This document shows positions 22,301-34,269 of a DNA stretch of 64,000 nt, in pieces. The stretch comes from Neoscytalidium dimidiatum (Eukaryota > Ascomycota > Dothideomycetes > Botryosphaeriales > Botryosphaeriaceae). Below the pieces are notes generated by a model. That model did no database searches and was not told the DNA's origin. It saw nothing but the letters and a program-made list of their open reading frames with translations. The position numbers and the translations under genes are program-made. The stretch lies in the NCBI GenBank assembly GCA_037367355.1, contig CM074698.1, forward strand, positions 3,286,001-3,350,000. Direction: 5' to 3'. How positions within the stretch are numbered: position 1 is the stretch's first letter; the number at the start of each line of letters is the position of its first letter.

Positions 22301-25300
22301 TGATGCAGCCCATGGCAATGAGAGGAGTGGTAGCGAAACCCCACTCCTCGGCGCCAAGCAGGGTAGCAATGGCAACATCGCGACCAGTACGGATCTGACC
22401 ATCAGTCTGGACGATGACACGGCCACGAAGATCGTTGAGCACCAGAGTCTGATGAGTTTCAGCCAGACCCAGCTCCCAAGGCAGACCAGCATATTTGATA
22501 CCAGTCCACCTAGAGGCACCAGTTCCACCATCGTGGCCGGAAATGAGAATATGGTCGGCTTTGGCCTTGGCTACACCAGAAGCGACGATACCAACACCGG
22601 TCTCCGAGACGAGCTTAACGGATACACGGGAGCGGGGGTTGGAGCACTTCAGGTCGTAAATGAGCTGCTTCAAGTCCTCGATGGAATAAATATCGTGGTG
22701 AGGAGGCGGCGAGATCAAACCAACACCAGGAGTGGAGTGACGGGTCTTCGCAATGGGTCCAGAGACCTTATGACCAGGCAGTTCACCACCCTCACCAGGC
22801 TTAGCACCCTGGGCCATCTTGATCTGAAGCTCGTCAGCATCGGCAAGGTAGTGGCTTGTGACACCGAAACGGCCAGAGGCAACCTGCTTGATAGCAGACC
22901 TCATAGTATCACCATTCTCCATAATGGCGCTACGCTCGGGGTCTTCGCCTCCTTCACCGGTGTTGGACTTGCCACCGAGACGGTTCATGGCGACAGCAAG
23001 AGTGGAGTGAGATTCCATGGAAATCGAACCGTAGGACATGGCACCAGTAACGCAACGCCTGACGATCTCAGTCCAGGGCTCGACTTGCTCGATGGGCACA
23101 GGGGTGCACTCATCGAAGTTGAAATCCAGAAGACCACGAAGAGTGCAGTCCTTGATACGCTCGTACTCGGTCCTAGAGTAAGCCTCGTAGGATTTGTCGT
23201 TCTTGGAGCGAACGGCATCCTGGATGTTGGCGATAGCAGTCGGGTCGTTCACGTGCGGCTCACCGCCGTCTCTCCAGTGGTACTCTCCAGTCTCGGGAAG
23301 ACCAGGAACCTCAACGATGGGGCGGCTGGGGAAGCCCCTCTCGTGCAGCGCGAACGCATCCTGAGCAATGAGCTCGAAAGTCATGCCCTTGATACGGCTG
23401 GCTGTACCAGTGAAGCAGCGGTCGACGACTGCATCATCGATACCGAGAGCTTCAAAGATCTGAGCGCCCTTGTAGCTCTGAAGGGTTGAGATACCCATCT
23501 TGCTCATAACCTTTAGGATACCACCGTCGCAGGAGTGCTTGTAGTTATCAATGAGCTGCTTGGGCTCCAGCTTCTTACGGATGAGCTTCTCGCGATGCAT
23601 CTTGAGGATGCACTCAATTGCAAGGTACGGGCAGATACCGTCAGCACCGTAGCCAACGAGCACACACATGTGGTGAACCTCACGAGCCTCGCCAGTCTCG
23701 ACAATGAGAGCGACTTGGGAACGCCACCTATTTCTCACAAGGTGGTGGTGAACCATACCGGTAGCCAAGAGTGCAGAGACCGGAACTCGGTCGGCACCTA
23801 CAGCGCGGTCTGAAAGGATGAGAATGCTGTGACCTTCCTCGATTCCTGCAGTCGCAGCATCGCAGATGCGGTCCAGAGCATCGAGATAACCCTGGACACC
23901 GTCCTTCTTGGGGAAGGTAATATCGATGACCTTGCTAGTCCAGGCAGGCTGCACGATGTGAATGTTGTTCAGGGCGTTGAATTCCTCAATCGACAGGATG
24001 GGCGAGGGTAGAAGGAGACGATGTGCCTGAGTCTCGTCCATCTCCAGAAGGTTGCCCTGAGGACCGACGTAAGCCTCCAAGGACATAACGATAGCCTCGC
24101 GAATAGGGTCGATCGGGGGGTTCGTGACTTGGGCGAAAAGCTGACGGAAGTACTCGTAGAGCAGACGAGGCTGGCCAGCCAGACAAGCGAGCGGAGCGTC
24201 GTTGCCCATGGAACCCAAAGCTTCCTTGGAATCAGCAGCCATGGGCCCAAGGAGCAAACTGACCTGCTCCAGCGAGTAGCCGAAAGCTTTGAGGCGAGGA
24301 TCTTCTTGGACCTTAGTCTCAGTAATAGTGTGGGAGAGATCCTGGCCCTTTTGGGTGAGAGCGCCGTAGACACCATCCATGGTGAGGAGATGCTTGTCAA
24401 TCCAAGCTCTGAAATCGTGCCTGTTGGCAACAGTGGCCTTCAACTCGCTGTCATCGACAATACGACCTGCGACGGTATCGACGAGAAGCATTCTACCGGG
24501 CTGCAGTCTGCCCTTCTGGACAACACGCTCTGGGTCAATGTTGATAGTACCGACCTCGGAAGCGCAAATAATGCGGTCATCATCCGTAACGTAGTAACGG
24601 CAAGGACGAAGACCGTTGCGGTCCAGATTAGCACCGCAGTACCGACCATCAGCGAAAGTAAAGAGTGCAGGGCCATCCCAGGGCTCCATCATACAGCCAG
24701 CCCACTCGTAAAATGCCTGCTTCGCCGGGTCCATGGCGTGGTTGCCCTGCCATGCCTCGGGGACCATGAGCATGACAGCCTCGGGAAGGGAGAGAACACC
24801 GTTGATGACAAGCAATTCGAGCACGTTGTCGAACGCCGCAGAGTCGGAACCGCCATCCTCAATGATAGGGAAGAGCAGCTCGAGCTCATCGCCAAAGAGA
24901 TCGGACTTCAGATTACCCTCACGGGCTCTCATCCAGTTCTTGTTGCCGCGTAGGGTGTTGATTTCACCATTGTGGGCTGCCCATCGAAGAGGCTGAGCGC
25001 GGTCCCAACTGGGAAAAGTGTTGGTCGAGAAACGGGAGTGAACGAGGGCAAAGTGGCCCTCGTAATCAACATTGACCAAATCGTGGTAATATTCGTATAC
25101 TTGGACGGGGGCAAGTTGTCCCTTGTAGACGATGTTCTTGTTGCTCAAAGAGCAGAGGTAAAACCAGTTGTGAAGACCAATGACGTGCGTCGCCCTCTTG
25201 CGCAGCACATACAGCTGCCTCTCAAACCACGGCTCATCAAATTCCTGAGAGTACGTCTCCTTCGGCGCATTGCTAGGGCCATAGGCATCCTTGGCAACAA

Positions 25301-25984
25301 CGAACGGCTGGAGGATGATCGGCTCCCTCGAAAGCGCCGCCGGACCTAGCAGCGTCGAATCCTTGGGAACCTCTCGCCATCCAAGAACCCGCAAACCAAG
25401 AGAATCCGCAATCTCCTCAAACGTAGCAATTGTCTCCTTCAATATCTCCGTATCCGGCTTGAAGAACAAATTGCCTGCAGCATACTGGCCCTGAGGGGGC
25501 AGCTTGATGCCCTGGTCCCGCTCGAAGTTCTTGATGAAGAACTTATGGGGGATGGAGGTCATGACACCCGCACCGTCGCCATCTCTGGCGTCTGAGCCGA
25601 CCGCACCACGGTGGGTCATGTTGCACAGAAGGTTCCGAGCTGAAAAATTTTTATGCGTTAGTGGCTGTTTCTGGCAGACTGGGGACACGAATATTACCAT
25701 CGCTGACGATTTTGTGGCTCGCAACGCCCTTAATGTTGCTGTATTACCATTAGCCTCAAATCCGGCAAGACGCGGACGATACCCTTGGGTATGACTTACG
25801 CAGCGAAACCGACACCGCACGCATCCTTCTCCAGCTCCGGATCATACAGACCCTGCTTCTTAGGGAGCGCGCCCGCCCATGACTTGTTGTCCGGAGTATT
25901 TTCGTACTCGTAGACGCTGGGCGTGTACTCTTCCTCAGTACTGTCGCATTGTTTGGTATCCTCAGCGAACGAGACCCGACCCAT
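19352..25984 (-). CDS. GLT1: Glutamate synthase [NADH] (GOGAT), fused large and small subunits
   Basis: Exons at 25984-25800, 25738-25698, 25639-22282, 22230-20730 and 20677-19352 give 2,136 residues, close to yeast Glt1 (2,145). A 55-residue propeptide precedes the catalytic Cys56 ([10 protein letters not shown]), the N-terminal nucleophile of the class II glutaminase after processing. Then follow the central domain, the FMN-binding synthase domain ([16 protein letters not shown]) and the 3Fe-4S cysteines in [12 protein letters not shown] (C-x5-C-x4-C, about 1187-1198, interrupted by an intron). Next are the beta-helical GxGxG domain, a Glu/Lys-rich linker, and the beta-subunit part with [16 protein letters not shown] for 4Fe-4S clusters, an FAD site ([17 protein letters not shown]) and an NADH site ([12 protein letters not shown]). 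It converts glutamine plus 2-oxoglutarate into two glutamates, completing the GS-GOGAT ammonium route. The propeptide length supports the chosen start. Confidence 0.97.
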
Positions 25985-28900
25985 AGCTTCGGCAACAGGC
26001 CGAATCTTGCTGCAAAGAGGAGAGGACTGCAGAAGCGCTTTTCGCGAGTGGCTGTGTGTAGTAGGTTGCCTGGTAGTGTTGCCGCCTGAAAGATCAATGG
26101 TCAGCTCGATGCCTGGCGAGGCTGCTTTGCGAGGATGCGCTGGAGACGGAGCGATGTCGTGGAGCTGGGGGCGAAGAACTGAGGCGGGGAGGTGAAGTGC
26201 GTCGAAGAAAGAAAGTTGGGCTGTAGGGCTGGCAAGCTAGCGGAGGAATGAAGAAGCCAGGTCGTAGGTGGCGAGCGGGGATCAAGCTTCCAGTGGGCGG
26301 CAGGCGAGCTGTCGTCTGGTGCGCAATCTGGTCGACCACGTCTCCCGACGATCCCCTGGGCAGATGATGTAGTTCACACGCCGGACACCTCTGTGTCGTT
26401 CCCACGCGCTGTCGATAAGAGCTTGAGCGAATCACAGGCCGTGTGGGGCGCACGGAACTAGCCCTGCTCGGCAGGAATTTTGCTGGATGTGGCGAGGGCA
26501 GGGTGGAGGAGGAGGAGAAATCGGACGGGGACACTCACACGTTAGGGTGGATTTGCAAAGGGGAGCACGGCTGGATCACTGCGTGCGCAACGCTACCAGA
26601 GTGACGACTGAAGAGAGGGAGTGCGAAAGGGAAGAAGCCGGCCGAAGGCGGAGGGAAAGGCAGCTTATGAAGGCCGTCTCCTGCCCTGAAGGTGGGGAAG
26701 GCGACGAAAACGCTAGAGCCAGAGCCAGATTACCATTATGATATTTTTCATTGGCACGTATGGAATTGTTTTACCAATGGCAACGGGCTGGTTGGCCCCG
26801 TCGCCAGCTGGAGCTGTTCGCACGCTGCTCCAGCTCTGCTACGCTGAGAAGATCATTTCCGGGCCATCCACCACCTCGTCTTCCGCAATGCTGCCCTTCA
26901 TCGCCGTCGCCATTGCCATCGCCAGGCCCACGGCAGAGCAGCAGCAGCAGCGCTCGCCCCGGAGGCCCTCGCCGCTGGCGCAGGCTGGCCTGACAGTCGG
27001 CGCGCGCGCTCCGCATTCGCAGCCGCCGCTTGGCAGGCCCAGGAGCTCCGCGCACATGTTTATTTATCTGCATACGTCTGTCGTGAAAAATTCCCTGCTA
27101 CCCCACGGTTTCTGCCACGGCGCGCGGCCGAAAGCTGCTTAGATCTCGCCGGCTGTCCAGGGCGGTGGGAGCAGGCGTGGCTAAGCAGCGGCCGTGATTC
27201 GCTGGCGCACTGCTCGATGACATGGCGAAGGCTGGCTGCTGCAGCTCGCATGCGGCTTGAGCTCAGTCCAAGCTTCGAGGGGGACGACGGCGGCCGCAAA
27301 TCAGCCCGCGCGTGTGTTTCGAGCTGGTGTTTCCGCGGCCGTGATTGGGCGCCATAGGCTGCTCGAGTTTCCCTGAGGGTAATTCAAGCTCGTCATGACG
27401 CCGCCCTGTTCTTATCGCGACCCTCCCCAAGGCGCTCATCCGCGTGCGCTTCCGGAAGCGGCATGCGTGATAGACTGTTAAAGCTCCCCGCTTGCCCAGC
27501 TGCGCGCTGCCAGCCCGCGTTGCCGACCGCCGGCGCCCATCAGAATGCCGTGATTTGCGGCGCGGAGTCGACCAAATGGGCAGCGCAACCCGCGCGGCCG
27601 CCGGGCGCAGAGCGAAGGGCGCCTGGAACACATGCCCCGAACAGCGACAAAATATCCACCGACCCCGACGCGGAGCAGGCCGACACGCCTCGGAATTACA
27701 CGGAACCTTTCGTCGCACGCTTCGTCTGCCCACGCACCGGACGGACATATTCTCCATGAGTCACCCGGCCGTCTGCTAGCCAGCGCCTCCAACGCGAGCC
27801 CGGGTCCGATATCGCTGACGGCTGCTGTCCGGTCGCCGCCACGAGACATCGTCCCGCGACCACGATCCATACGGCCGAATTTGGGCTACGTTGCCGCCGC
27901 CACGGATGCCTCTGCTCCTGTGCGAGCGGGCATCCGCCTGCGATGCGAGATCCTATCAGGGTCTGCTGCCGTCGCCGCCGTTATGCTCTGCCCTGTGCGG
28001 GCGAAACCGCGCCGCTGCCCCGACGCGCCGTTGCGCTTTCGTATGCACCCGCATTCGCCGGGTCCTGGTTGGACTGGAGTTGACCTGGCCCTCGGTCGTG
28101 ATCGTTGCGGTAGCGCCTCTGCGACCCGCATCGGTCCCCCAAGCCTTTGCTCCAGGTTAGGTCCGAGAGAACTAGGTTGCGCCGTCGCCTCTGTACACGC
28201 AAATGCCTGAATCAGTAATTGGTGGTATGCTTTCTGCCGGCAGCCTGATGTCCATCCGCAAGGCTGCGCAGGGTCTGCTTGGGGGCCAATGTGATGCCTC
28301 AATTGCCTGCATATGCTGCAACCCTCCCACGCGTGCACTGATGGTGTCCCGTTCTCGTGCGTCACCCGCCGATCGAAGCGAGTGTCCCAGAGCAGTGGAC
28401 GCAAGTCACCGAGACATCAAATTGAAATTGCGGTGATGCGGAATTGGTGCCGCGTGGGATACTACAAGTGGATGCCCTGGAGTTTCCTATTTCAGCTTGT
28501 CCGTGTGAACATGATCAAGTATCGTTTGGCCGCATCATCGGCCAAAGTATCATTACATAGATAGCTGTGCTTCTTCTTGCATAATAGGCATCCATGCAGG
28601 AGGTGCCATGGAGCCTTCAAACAGACGTGGCGGCCTCGGGCTGTGGCCACGTCCAGGCCGCGGCGGCGCCCCTCCCCGTTGCTTTTCTCAATGGCCCGGT
28701 TTTTGTTCGAAACAATAGCAAGGGCTTCCGACATGTTATATCGTCATTGAATTACATGCAAGCCGACGGGACCGCTCGGGAGCATCGTAAATGGGTATTC
28801 TGTATGCCAATGCTACCTAGCCCCGGGTATGCCAATGGATCTCTACCACGCTAGAACCATCCTCGTGCCAATGCGTAGTCTTCAGTACCATACCCCGCAC

Positions 28901-29141
28901 CAAATACTTTTTTTTGTTTATGCTTTTGCCAACAAATGTTAACCCCGGTCATGATATTTTTGTGAATGTTTGCCACGCCTTGATCTAGGACTAGAGGACC
29001 GTTGTCGACCGGAGATTGAATGCAGAGTCGAGGCGCATGCGACCTTGTACAGTTCTGCGCATCGGTCAGCCTCCCACTCTGACGCTCAAATGTCATGCGG
29101 CGGGGTGCGCCCATTCCAACGGGAGGAGGGAGCACGCACGC
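25985..29141. other. GC-rich gene desert upstream of GLT1
   Basis: About 3.16 kb with no supportable CDS or RNA gene. Open frames are numerous on both strands (for example 27263-27757 minus and 27632-28210 plus), as expected in GC-rich DNA, but they overlap each other and are Arg/Pro/Ala-rich without motifs. The first several hundred bases must hold the GLT1 promoter. The last few hundred are the 3' flank of CHZ1. Confidence 0.55.
26414..26419 (+). promoter_or_regulatory. GATA-factor site upstream of GLT1
   Basis: CGATAAG (HGATAR) about 430 bp upstream of the GLT1 start codon. Nitrogen-regulated GATA factors control ammonium assimilation genes in fungi. A single site is weak evidence. Confidence 0.28.
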
Positions 29142-29598
29142 CTAATGCTGCATGGAATCCTCGGGGTCCTCGAAGTCCTCGTCATCGTCCTCATCGTAGT
29201 CGTCTGGACCAGCCTCCTCGTTGGCCTTGGTGAAGTCGATCGTCTTGCCACGGGTGCGCCTGCCGTCCTGGATGATGTTGTCGGGATTGATCTCCTCCAT
29301 ATTATCTTCGTCAACCTCCTCAGCTACGAAAACGGTCAGCGGATTACGGCGAAGGCAGGATGACACGGGGTGAGGGGCGCATACGATCGGGGCCCTGGGT
29401 AAAGGTTAGCTGATGCGCATTGGCTACGATGCTGAATACTGGGCGACAGACCTGCTCCTCGGGACCGGACTCCTCGTCGGAGCTATCCTCCTCACCCATG
29501 CTGACGTCCTCGCGGGTGGGTTCGGTGGCCTTGCCCTTGCCCTTGTCAAAGGTAGCATCGCCGCCAGCCATAGTGGTGTCGGTGTTCTCGGCGCTCAT
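29142..29598 (-). CDS. CHZ1: Histone H2A.Z-specific chaperone Chz1
   Basis: Exon 1 is 29598-29452, a 10-nt micro-exon is 29394-29385, and exon 3 is 29323-29142; phases close and give 112 residues. The N-terminal half is acidic (GEEDSSDEESGPEEQ). The conserved CHZ motif follows: EEVDEDNMEEINPDNII then GRRTRGKTIDF, and the tail is again strongly acidic. Chz1 is a nuclear, intrinsically disordered chaperone that holds H2A.Z-H2B dimers and hands them to the SWR1 remodeller. The length is close to other fungal Chz1 proteins. Without the micro-exon, exons 1 and 3 cannot be joined in frame at the observed splice sites, which supports it. The start is the first ATG after an in-frame leader lacking family similarity. 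Confidence 0.88.
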
Positions 29599-30271
29599 GC
29601 TGGCGGGTATTGGATGCTCTGAGATGCAATCGGGAAGATGTTGGTGCGAGGAGAGAGTTGTTGGGCGATCTGTGACAGCCTCAATGGAGAGCGAACGGGA
29701 TTTGCGTTTGCTCGTGTGGAGGGCGAAAGGATTGCAGGTGATGTCGCGCTGGAAATCCGCTCGCTCGCCTAGAAGACGTGCAACGCTGACCGCGACGCGC
29801 TTCCCGGCGCGCACCAATCACCACAGTCATAGCAACCCAGGGCTAGCGCAACCACGCGCCACAGCAAAGCGCGCCTCAGGCTGTCGCCGCGTCTTCTCTC
29901 ACTTTTTCAAGTTGGGAGGGGGCGTTCGCAGTCAAGGTCGTCAAGTACTACTGCAGCTCGACTCACCACGGGCTGTTCTCACTATTAGTATTATTGTTGA
30001 TTCAATCAATAGGGTGTTGATATTTTGCAGAAATAACCCCAACGCGCAGCTGCCACGCAAAGGACCCCTCCGCCAAGCAGGAATGCGGCGTGAGCTGGCC
30101 TGGCATGGCTGTGTCACGTCGCGATACCCTTAGATCTCTACCATTCATATTTTTCACTATTCGGTCAATCCTTCTTCGGCATGCAAGAAAGAGCAGGCAT
30201 TCGCGCCACGCAAAATTCATACGCTCTCCCTGCATCATTCCAACTGAGCAACCGACGGCCTTCACGACGCC
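29599..30271. other. Divergent spacer between CHZ1 and the small unknown gene
   Basis: About 670 bp, presumed to carry both promoters. The overlapping frames on both strands have no motifs. Confidence 0.5.
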
Positions 30272-30597
30272 ATGGACATTGATCGCCTAGATCAGGAATC
30301 CAAGGACTCGCATAAAACTCAGCCACCAACATCCGAGCCTTGTGAGCAAGAAACTACCTACTTTATCAACTAGCAGCAACTCTGACGTCGGGTTTAGTAA
30401 AGCCGATGGATGTCGAAAAATGTGACAAGATCCTCCGGGCTTACGCGTTGCTCGACGACAGGCTTTCAGAATTGATGCGAGACAATCTACTGCGTGGCGC
30501 GCACCAGACTGGTCTTCATTGGGGACCGCAAGGACGGTTGCCAGCTGAACGCTCGGACACAAACGAAAACCGTGGGGCCGATGTACATACGGAGTGA
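30272..30597 (+). CDS. Small two-exon protein of unknown function
   Basis: Exon 1 (30272-30341) and exon 2 (30398-30597) are joined by a 56-nt intron with a GTGAGC donor, a CTCTGAC branch site and a TTTAG acceptor. The product has 89 residues. The N-terminus is hydrophilic (MDIDRLDQESKDSHKTQ); the centre is a predicted amphipathic helix (CDKILRAYALLDDRLSELMR) and the C-terminus is polar. No signal peptide or membrane segment is visible. The textbook intron, which removes an in-frame stop and keeps the frame, is the main evidence that it is a gene. The helical core could pack in a multisubunit complex, but no family was recognised. Confidence 0.55.
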
Positions 30598-31394
30598 ATG
30601 CCTCTATATGGAATATCATTGAGCGAGGCTACCAACCAGGCAAGGACAAAATCGAGTTGTCGGGCACATCTCACCAAAAGTTTATTTTCCGTATATAAAG
30701 CGTCGGTGCTTGGCAGTGATACTCAAGTAACAACCTCCCGCGATCATTTCTTCACTGTTCAAAGCCCTCCAACTCTACATATTCTACTACTACTCTGGAT
30801 GATGATTCTATAAAAACCCACCAGTTCATGCATGTATAGTTCTCAGTGGCGAAATCGGTCTTCAAAGCGCTGTCAAAGTACGCAAAAGTACGCGTATAGT
30901 AGACCGAATTAGCTAAAGCGACATAAAAGACGTTGCTCCTTTTGTAGCCGTAGATTAGATTGCTTTAAGCGCGATGCAAAGTGAGGATTGGAAAAGGTTG
31001 CTGTTGCGGGGCTTTGGACCGAATTCGCAGGCGAATAATTTGCGCGCTGTAAGGCTTATGTTCGTGCTGTCTCTGCATGGGCGCTGAAAGGTGAACCAGT
31101 TGTTCAAGCACAGGGTTTATATTTAGACGTCTTGTATTAGCGAATACACGATCTTGCACTGCGAGAATCTCCCGTTGTCACAAGGAGGTTGAGGTGCGAG
31201 AAAGCTCAGCGGCCTCGGAGGTGCTTGGTGGCTCCGCGCCAGCAACCCTTGCGCGAATCCGCTGCGACCGAAAAAAAAGTATCGCTCAACCTCCTCCGAT
31301 CTCGACCCCTACCCATCCTCACCTTTCGCCCGCGCCAAAGCACCATCTCCGTCCGCTCCTCGCTCCCGGAAACTCCTGAATCTTATTATACAAA
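30598..31394. other. Intergenic, upstream of GGC1
   Basis: About 800 bp, AT-richer in the middle (30800-30960), CT-rich in the last 130 bp before the GGC1 start. No gene is supported. Confidence 0.55.
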
Positions 31395-32637
31395 ATGGCA
31401 CCCGCGCTCGCATCTGGCGGCTCAGCCTCGAAGGAGTTCAAGAAAGAGTCAACCACGGCAAGATTGACGGGAGCAGGTAAGACGACACGAACAGGCCCCA
31501 TACCGGCTTCAATTGACTCTGATAGGATGCGCCGGTATCGCCGAGCTGGCCGTTTTCCACCCTGTGAGCTTGAATCGGTAGTTGTGCTTCGTGCGCTGGG
31601 CGCTGACGACGTTCCCAACAGGTTGACACCATCGCGAAGAGATTGATGAGCAACCAGGGCAAGGTTTGTTACTTATAACTGTCGCTCACAAGGACCATGT
31701 ACTAACCCTTATCGCGCAGATTCAAAATACCTCGCAGCTCAACACCGTCATCTTCAAGGACAAGGCCTCCGCCACCCTCCCCACGCGTCTTTTCTCCCTG
31801 TTTCCCGGCCTCGGATATGCGGCTGCCTACAAGGTGAGTGAAGCAAACCAAATAAGGCGGTTCGGTGGCTCATAGTGCGCTATAGGTCCTCCAAAGGGTG
31901 TACAAGTATGGTGGTCAGCCTTTCGTGAGGGATTACTTGGCCAAGAACCACGGCGATTCTTTTGATCGTGCTTTCGGCAAGGGCACTGGCAAGGCTATCA
32001 TGCACGCTACTGCGGGCAGGTAAGTGGTCCGATATGCGGAACTGCTGGGACAGCTACTTATAATTCGATAAGTCTGATTGGTATTGGTGAAATCGTCATT
32101 CTCCCACTTGACGTCCTTAAGATCAAGCGTCAGACGAATCCCGAGGCTTTCAGGGGACGCGGTCTTTTCCGTATCATCAAGGATGAAGGTTTCGGTCTCT
32201 ACAGGGGTTGGGGTTGGACCGCTGCTCGTAACGCGCCTGGATCGTTCGCTGTAAGAAGTTCTCATATTGGTTGCGAAACGCATAAACTGACAACACTGTA
32301 GCTATTCGGTGGCTCTGCTTTCGCGAAAGAGTACATTTTCAAACTGAAGGACTACAACAAGGCCTCTTGGAGCCAGAACTTCGTTGCTTCTATTGCCGGC
32401 GCCAGCGCATCTCTCGTGGTCTCAGCTCCTCTCGATGTTATCAAGACCCGCATCCAGAACCGCAACTTCGAAAACCCCGAAAGCGGATTTCGTATCGTAT
32501 CCAACATGATGAAGAACGAGGGCTTCACCAGCTTCTTCAAGGGTCTGACGCCTAAGCTCTTGATGACCGGACCGAAGCTGGTCTTCTCGTTCTGGCTGGC
32601 GCAGACGTTGATCCCGATGTTCGATAAGATCATGTGA
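31395..32637 (+). CDS. GGC1: Mitochondrial GTP/GDP carrier Ggc1 (Yhm1)
   Basis: Seven exons at 31395-31476, 31526-31563, 31622-31663, 31720-31833, 31886-32019, 32073-32250 and 32302-32637 give 307 residues; yeast Ggc1 has 300. It is a mitochondrial carrier with three repeats. The signature Px[DE]xx[KR] appears as HPVDTIAKRLMSN in repeat 1, LPLDVLKIKRQTNPE in repeat 2 and APLDVIKTRIQNRN in repeat 3. The segments GLGYAAAYKVLQRVYKYGGQ and YRGWGWTAARNAPGSFALFG are characteristic of the Ggc1 branch. The protein exchanges mitochondrial GDP for cytosolic GTP across the inner membrane, supporting mtDNA maintenance and matrix iron homeostasis. The high intron density is normal for this organism; all seven exons close in frame. 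Confidence 0.96.
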
Positions 32638-33289
32638 AATCACGGGGCAGCTGATCGATGAGCGTAGCGGGGACTGGCCGGAATCTGGAAAAGTGATTAT
32701 GGTGTTACGGGCTTTGTAAATGCGGGTACATTTTTTTTTATTTTCTTGCTCACGAAGGCTTAAGTCGCATCAAGAAGCGCTAAGCGATGATTTTTGTATT
32801 TTACCCATATCTTCCTGTGTACCTAGACGGCACTCGGCACGCGTGGGAGCAGGTGCCGTAGAAGGCGAACCGACTTAGAGCTTTGGCAAAATACTCATCT
32901 CTGATCTCCTGCTGACGGCGAGTTGCCACTGCTGCGATGACGTATTCGCGAAATCAAGTGCGCACTGGGTCAGATGCAGCAGGCACGCAACCAAGACACG
33001 GTCAGGTACGAGGTGATTCAAGACATTGCTGGCGTGCGGGTGAACGAACGTAACTGAAACGCGCGCGCGGGCAGCGGTCTGCGCGCACGTGATACATGAC
33101 CGACCGCCGCCCGTTCCATCGCCCTGTGTGCCCTTTACGAGGAGCCAGCGACATCTAGCTAACGACGCTTCTTGACGCTCCCCCTCTCTGCACTGTAACC
33201 TCCGCCTTCTTGCTCTCACAGCCCGCTGCTCTCCACGACTCGCCTCTCGCTCCCTCGCAATACCCACCCGCTTAGATCCCGCCGCCACG
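32638..33289. other. Intergenic, upstream of YPT1
   Basis: About 650 bp: 3' flank of GGC1, including a short T run near 32730, then the CT-rich YPT1 leader. A minus-strand frame (32875-33318) has no gene features. Confidence 0.55.
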
Positions 33290-34269
33290 ATGAACCCCGA
33301 GTAGTACGTAACCCCCATGGTATCTCCGCCGCGGCGCGCCTTTGTCGCCGCCGCCCATACTGGCCACCGTGACTTTCGAGGGCCCGCCTTATGGCTAACA
33401 GCTTGCTCCGCAGAGTCACCCTCACTGCCCCCGGGATGCTGAAGCTTCTGGATAGCCCTAGGCAGCCGCGCCCACCGCCCATGCTAATCGCGCACCGCTG
33501 TCAGATACGACTACCTGTTCAAGCTGCTCCTCATCGGAGACTCCGGTGTTGGCAAGTCTTGCTTGCTACTCCGATTCGCCGATGATACCTACACTGAGAG
33601 CTACATCTCCACTATCGGTGTCGACTTCGTGCGTTCCCCGGCGTTGCATACTGGTCAGCCTGGCTGCAGAGCTGACGACCGTACAGAAGATCAGGACTAT
33701 CGAGCTCGATGGCAAGACCGTGAAGCTCCAGATTGTAGGCTTTCCCTTGTCGCTGCGGAGGGGGCCGGGGCTAACGTGATCTGCAGTGGGACACCGCCGG
33801 TCAGGAGCGCTTCCGTACCATTACGTCGTCCTACTACCGTGGCGCTCACGGCATCTGCGTCGTCTACGATGTCACCGACATGGACTCATTCAACAACGTC
33901 AAGCAGTGGCTTCAGGAGATCGACCGCTATGCTACTGAGGGCGTGAACAAGCTGTTGGTGGGCAACAAGTCCGATATGGCGGACAAGAAGGTCGTCGAGT
34001 ACACGGTCGCGAAGGTACATCATAGGCATATTCTCGCACGTTGCTGCTGGAGAGAAGCTGACAGAGTGATGCAGGAATTCGCTGACAGCCTTGGCATCCC
34101 CTTCCTCGAGACATCGGCCAAGAACGCGTCCAACGTCGAGCAGGCCTTCTTGACAATGGCCAGGCAGATCAAGGAGCGCATGGGCACTACTCAGGTCAAC
34201 AACAAGCCCACGGTCCCGATCGGACAGGGCCAGGGCGTCCAGTCGGGCTCGGGCGGTGGATGCTGCTAG
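33290..34269 (+). CDS. YPT1: Rab GTPase Ypt1 (Rab1)
   Basis: Five exons: 33290-33300 (only 11 nt), 33505-33628, 33687-33734, 33787-34014 and 34075-34269, for 201 residues. The micro-exon supplies MNP and part of a Glu codon. All G-box motifs are intact: GDSGVGKS (P-loop), the effector segment [24 protein letters not shown] and ETSAK. The C-terminus ends GGCC, the double-geranylgeranylation signal. The switch and RabF residues are those of Ypt1/Rab1, which controls ER-to-Golgi vesicle tethering and autophagosome formation. The first intron is 204 nt, longer than the others, and may carry regulatory sequence. Another ER-Golgi traffic gene, BET1, lies about 21 kb away and is not linked to it. 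Confidence 0.97.

Noticed and set aside
22284..23489. 401-codon plus-strand frame opposite GLT1
   Set aside because: Antisense of conserved GOGAT sequence with strong codon bias; no independent features.
20625..25820. Single 1,731-codon frame as the GLT1 coding unit
   Set aside because: It reads through introns at 25697-25640 and 22281-22231 and starts within the first intron; the spliced model restores the glutaminase Cys and the 3Fe-4S motif.
27263..28404. Several frames of 130-190 codons on both strands in the GC-rich desert
   Set aside because: Compositionally biased, mutually overlapping, no conserved motif or plausible gene structure.
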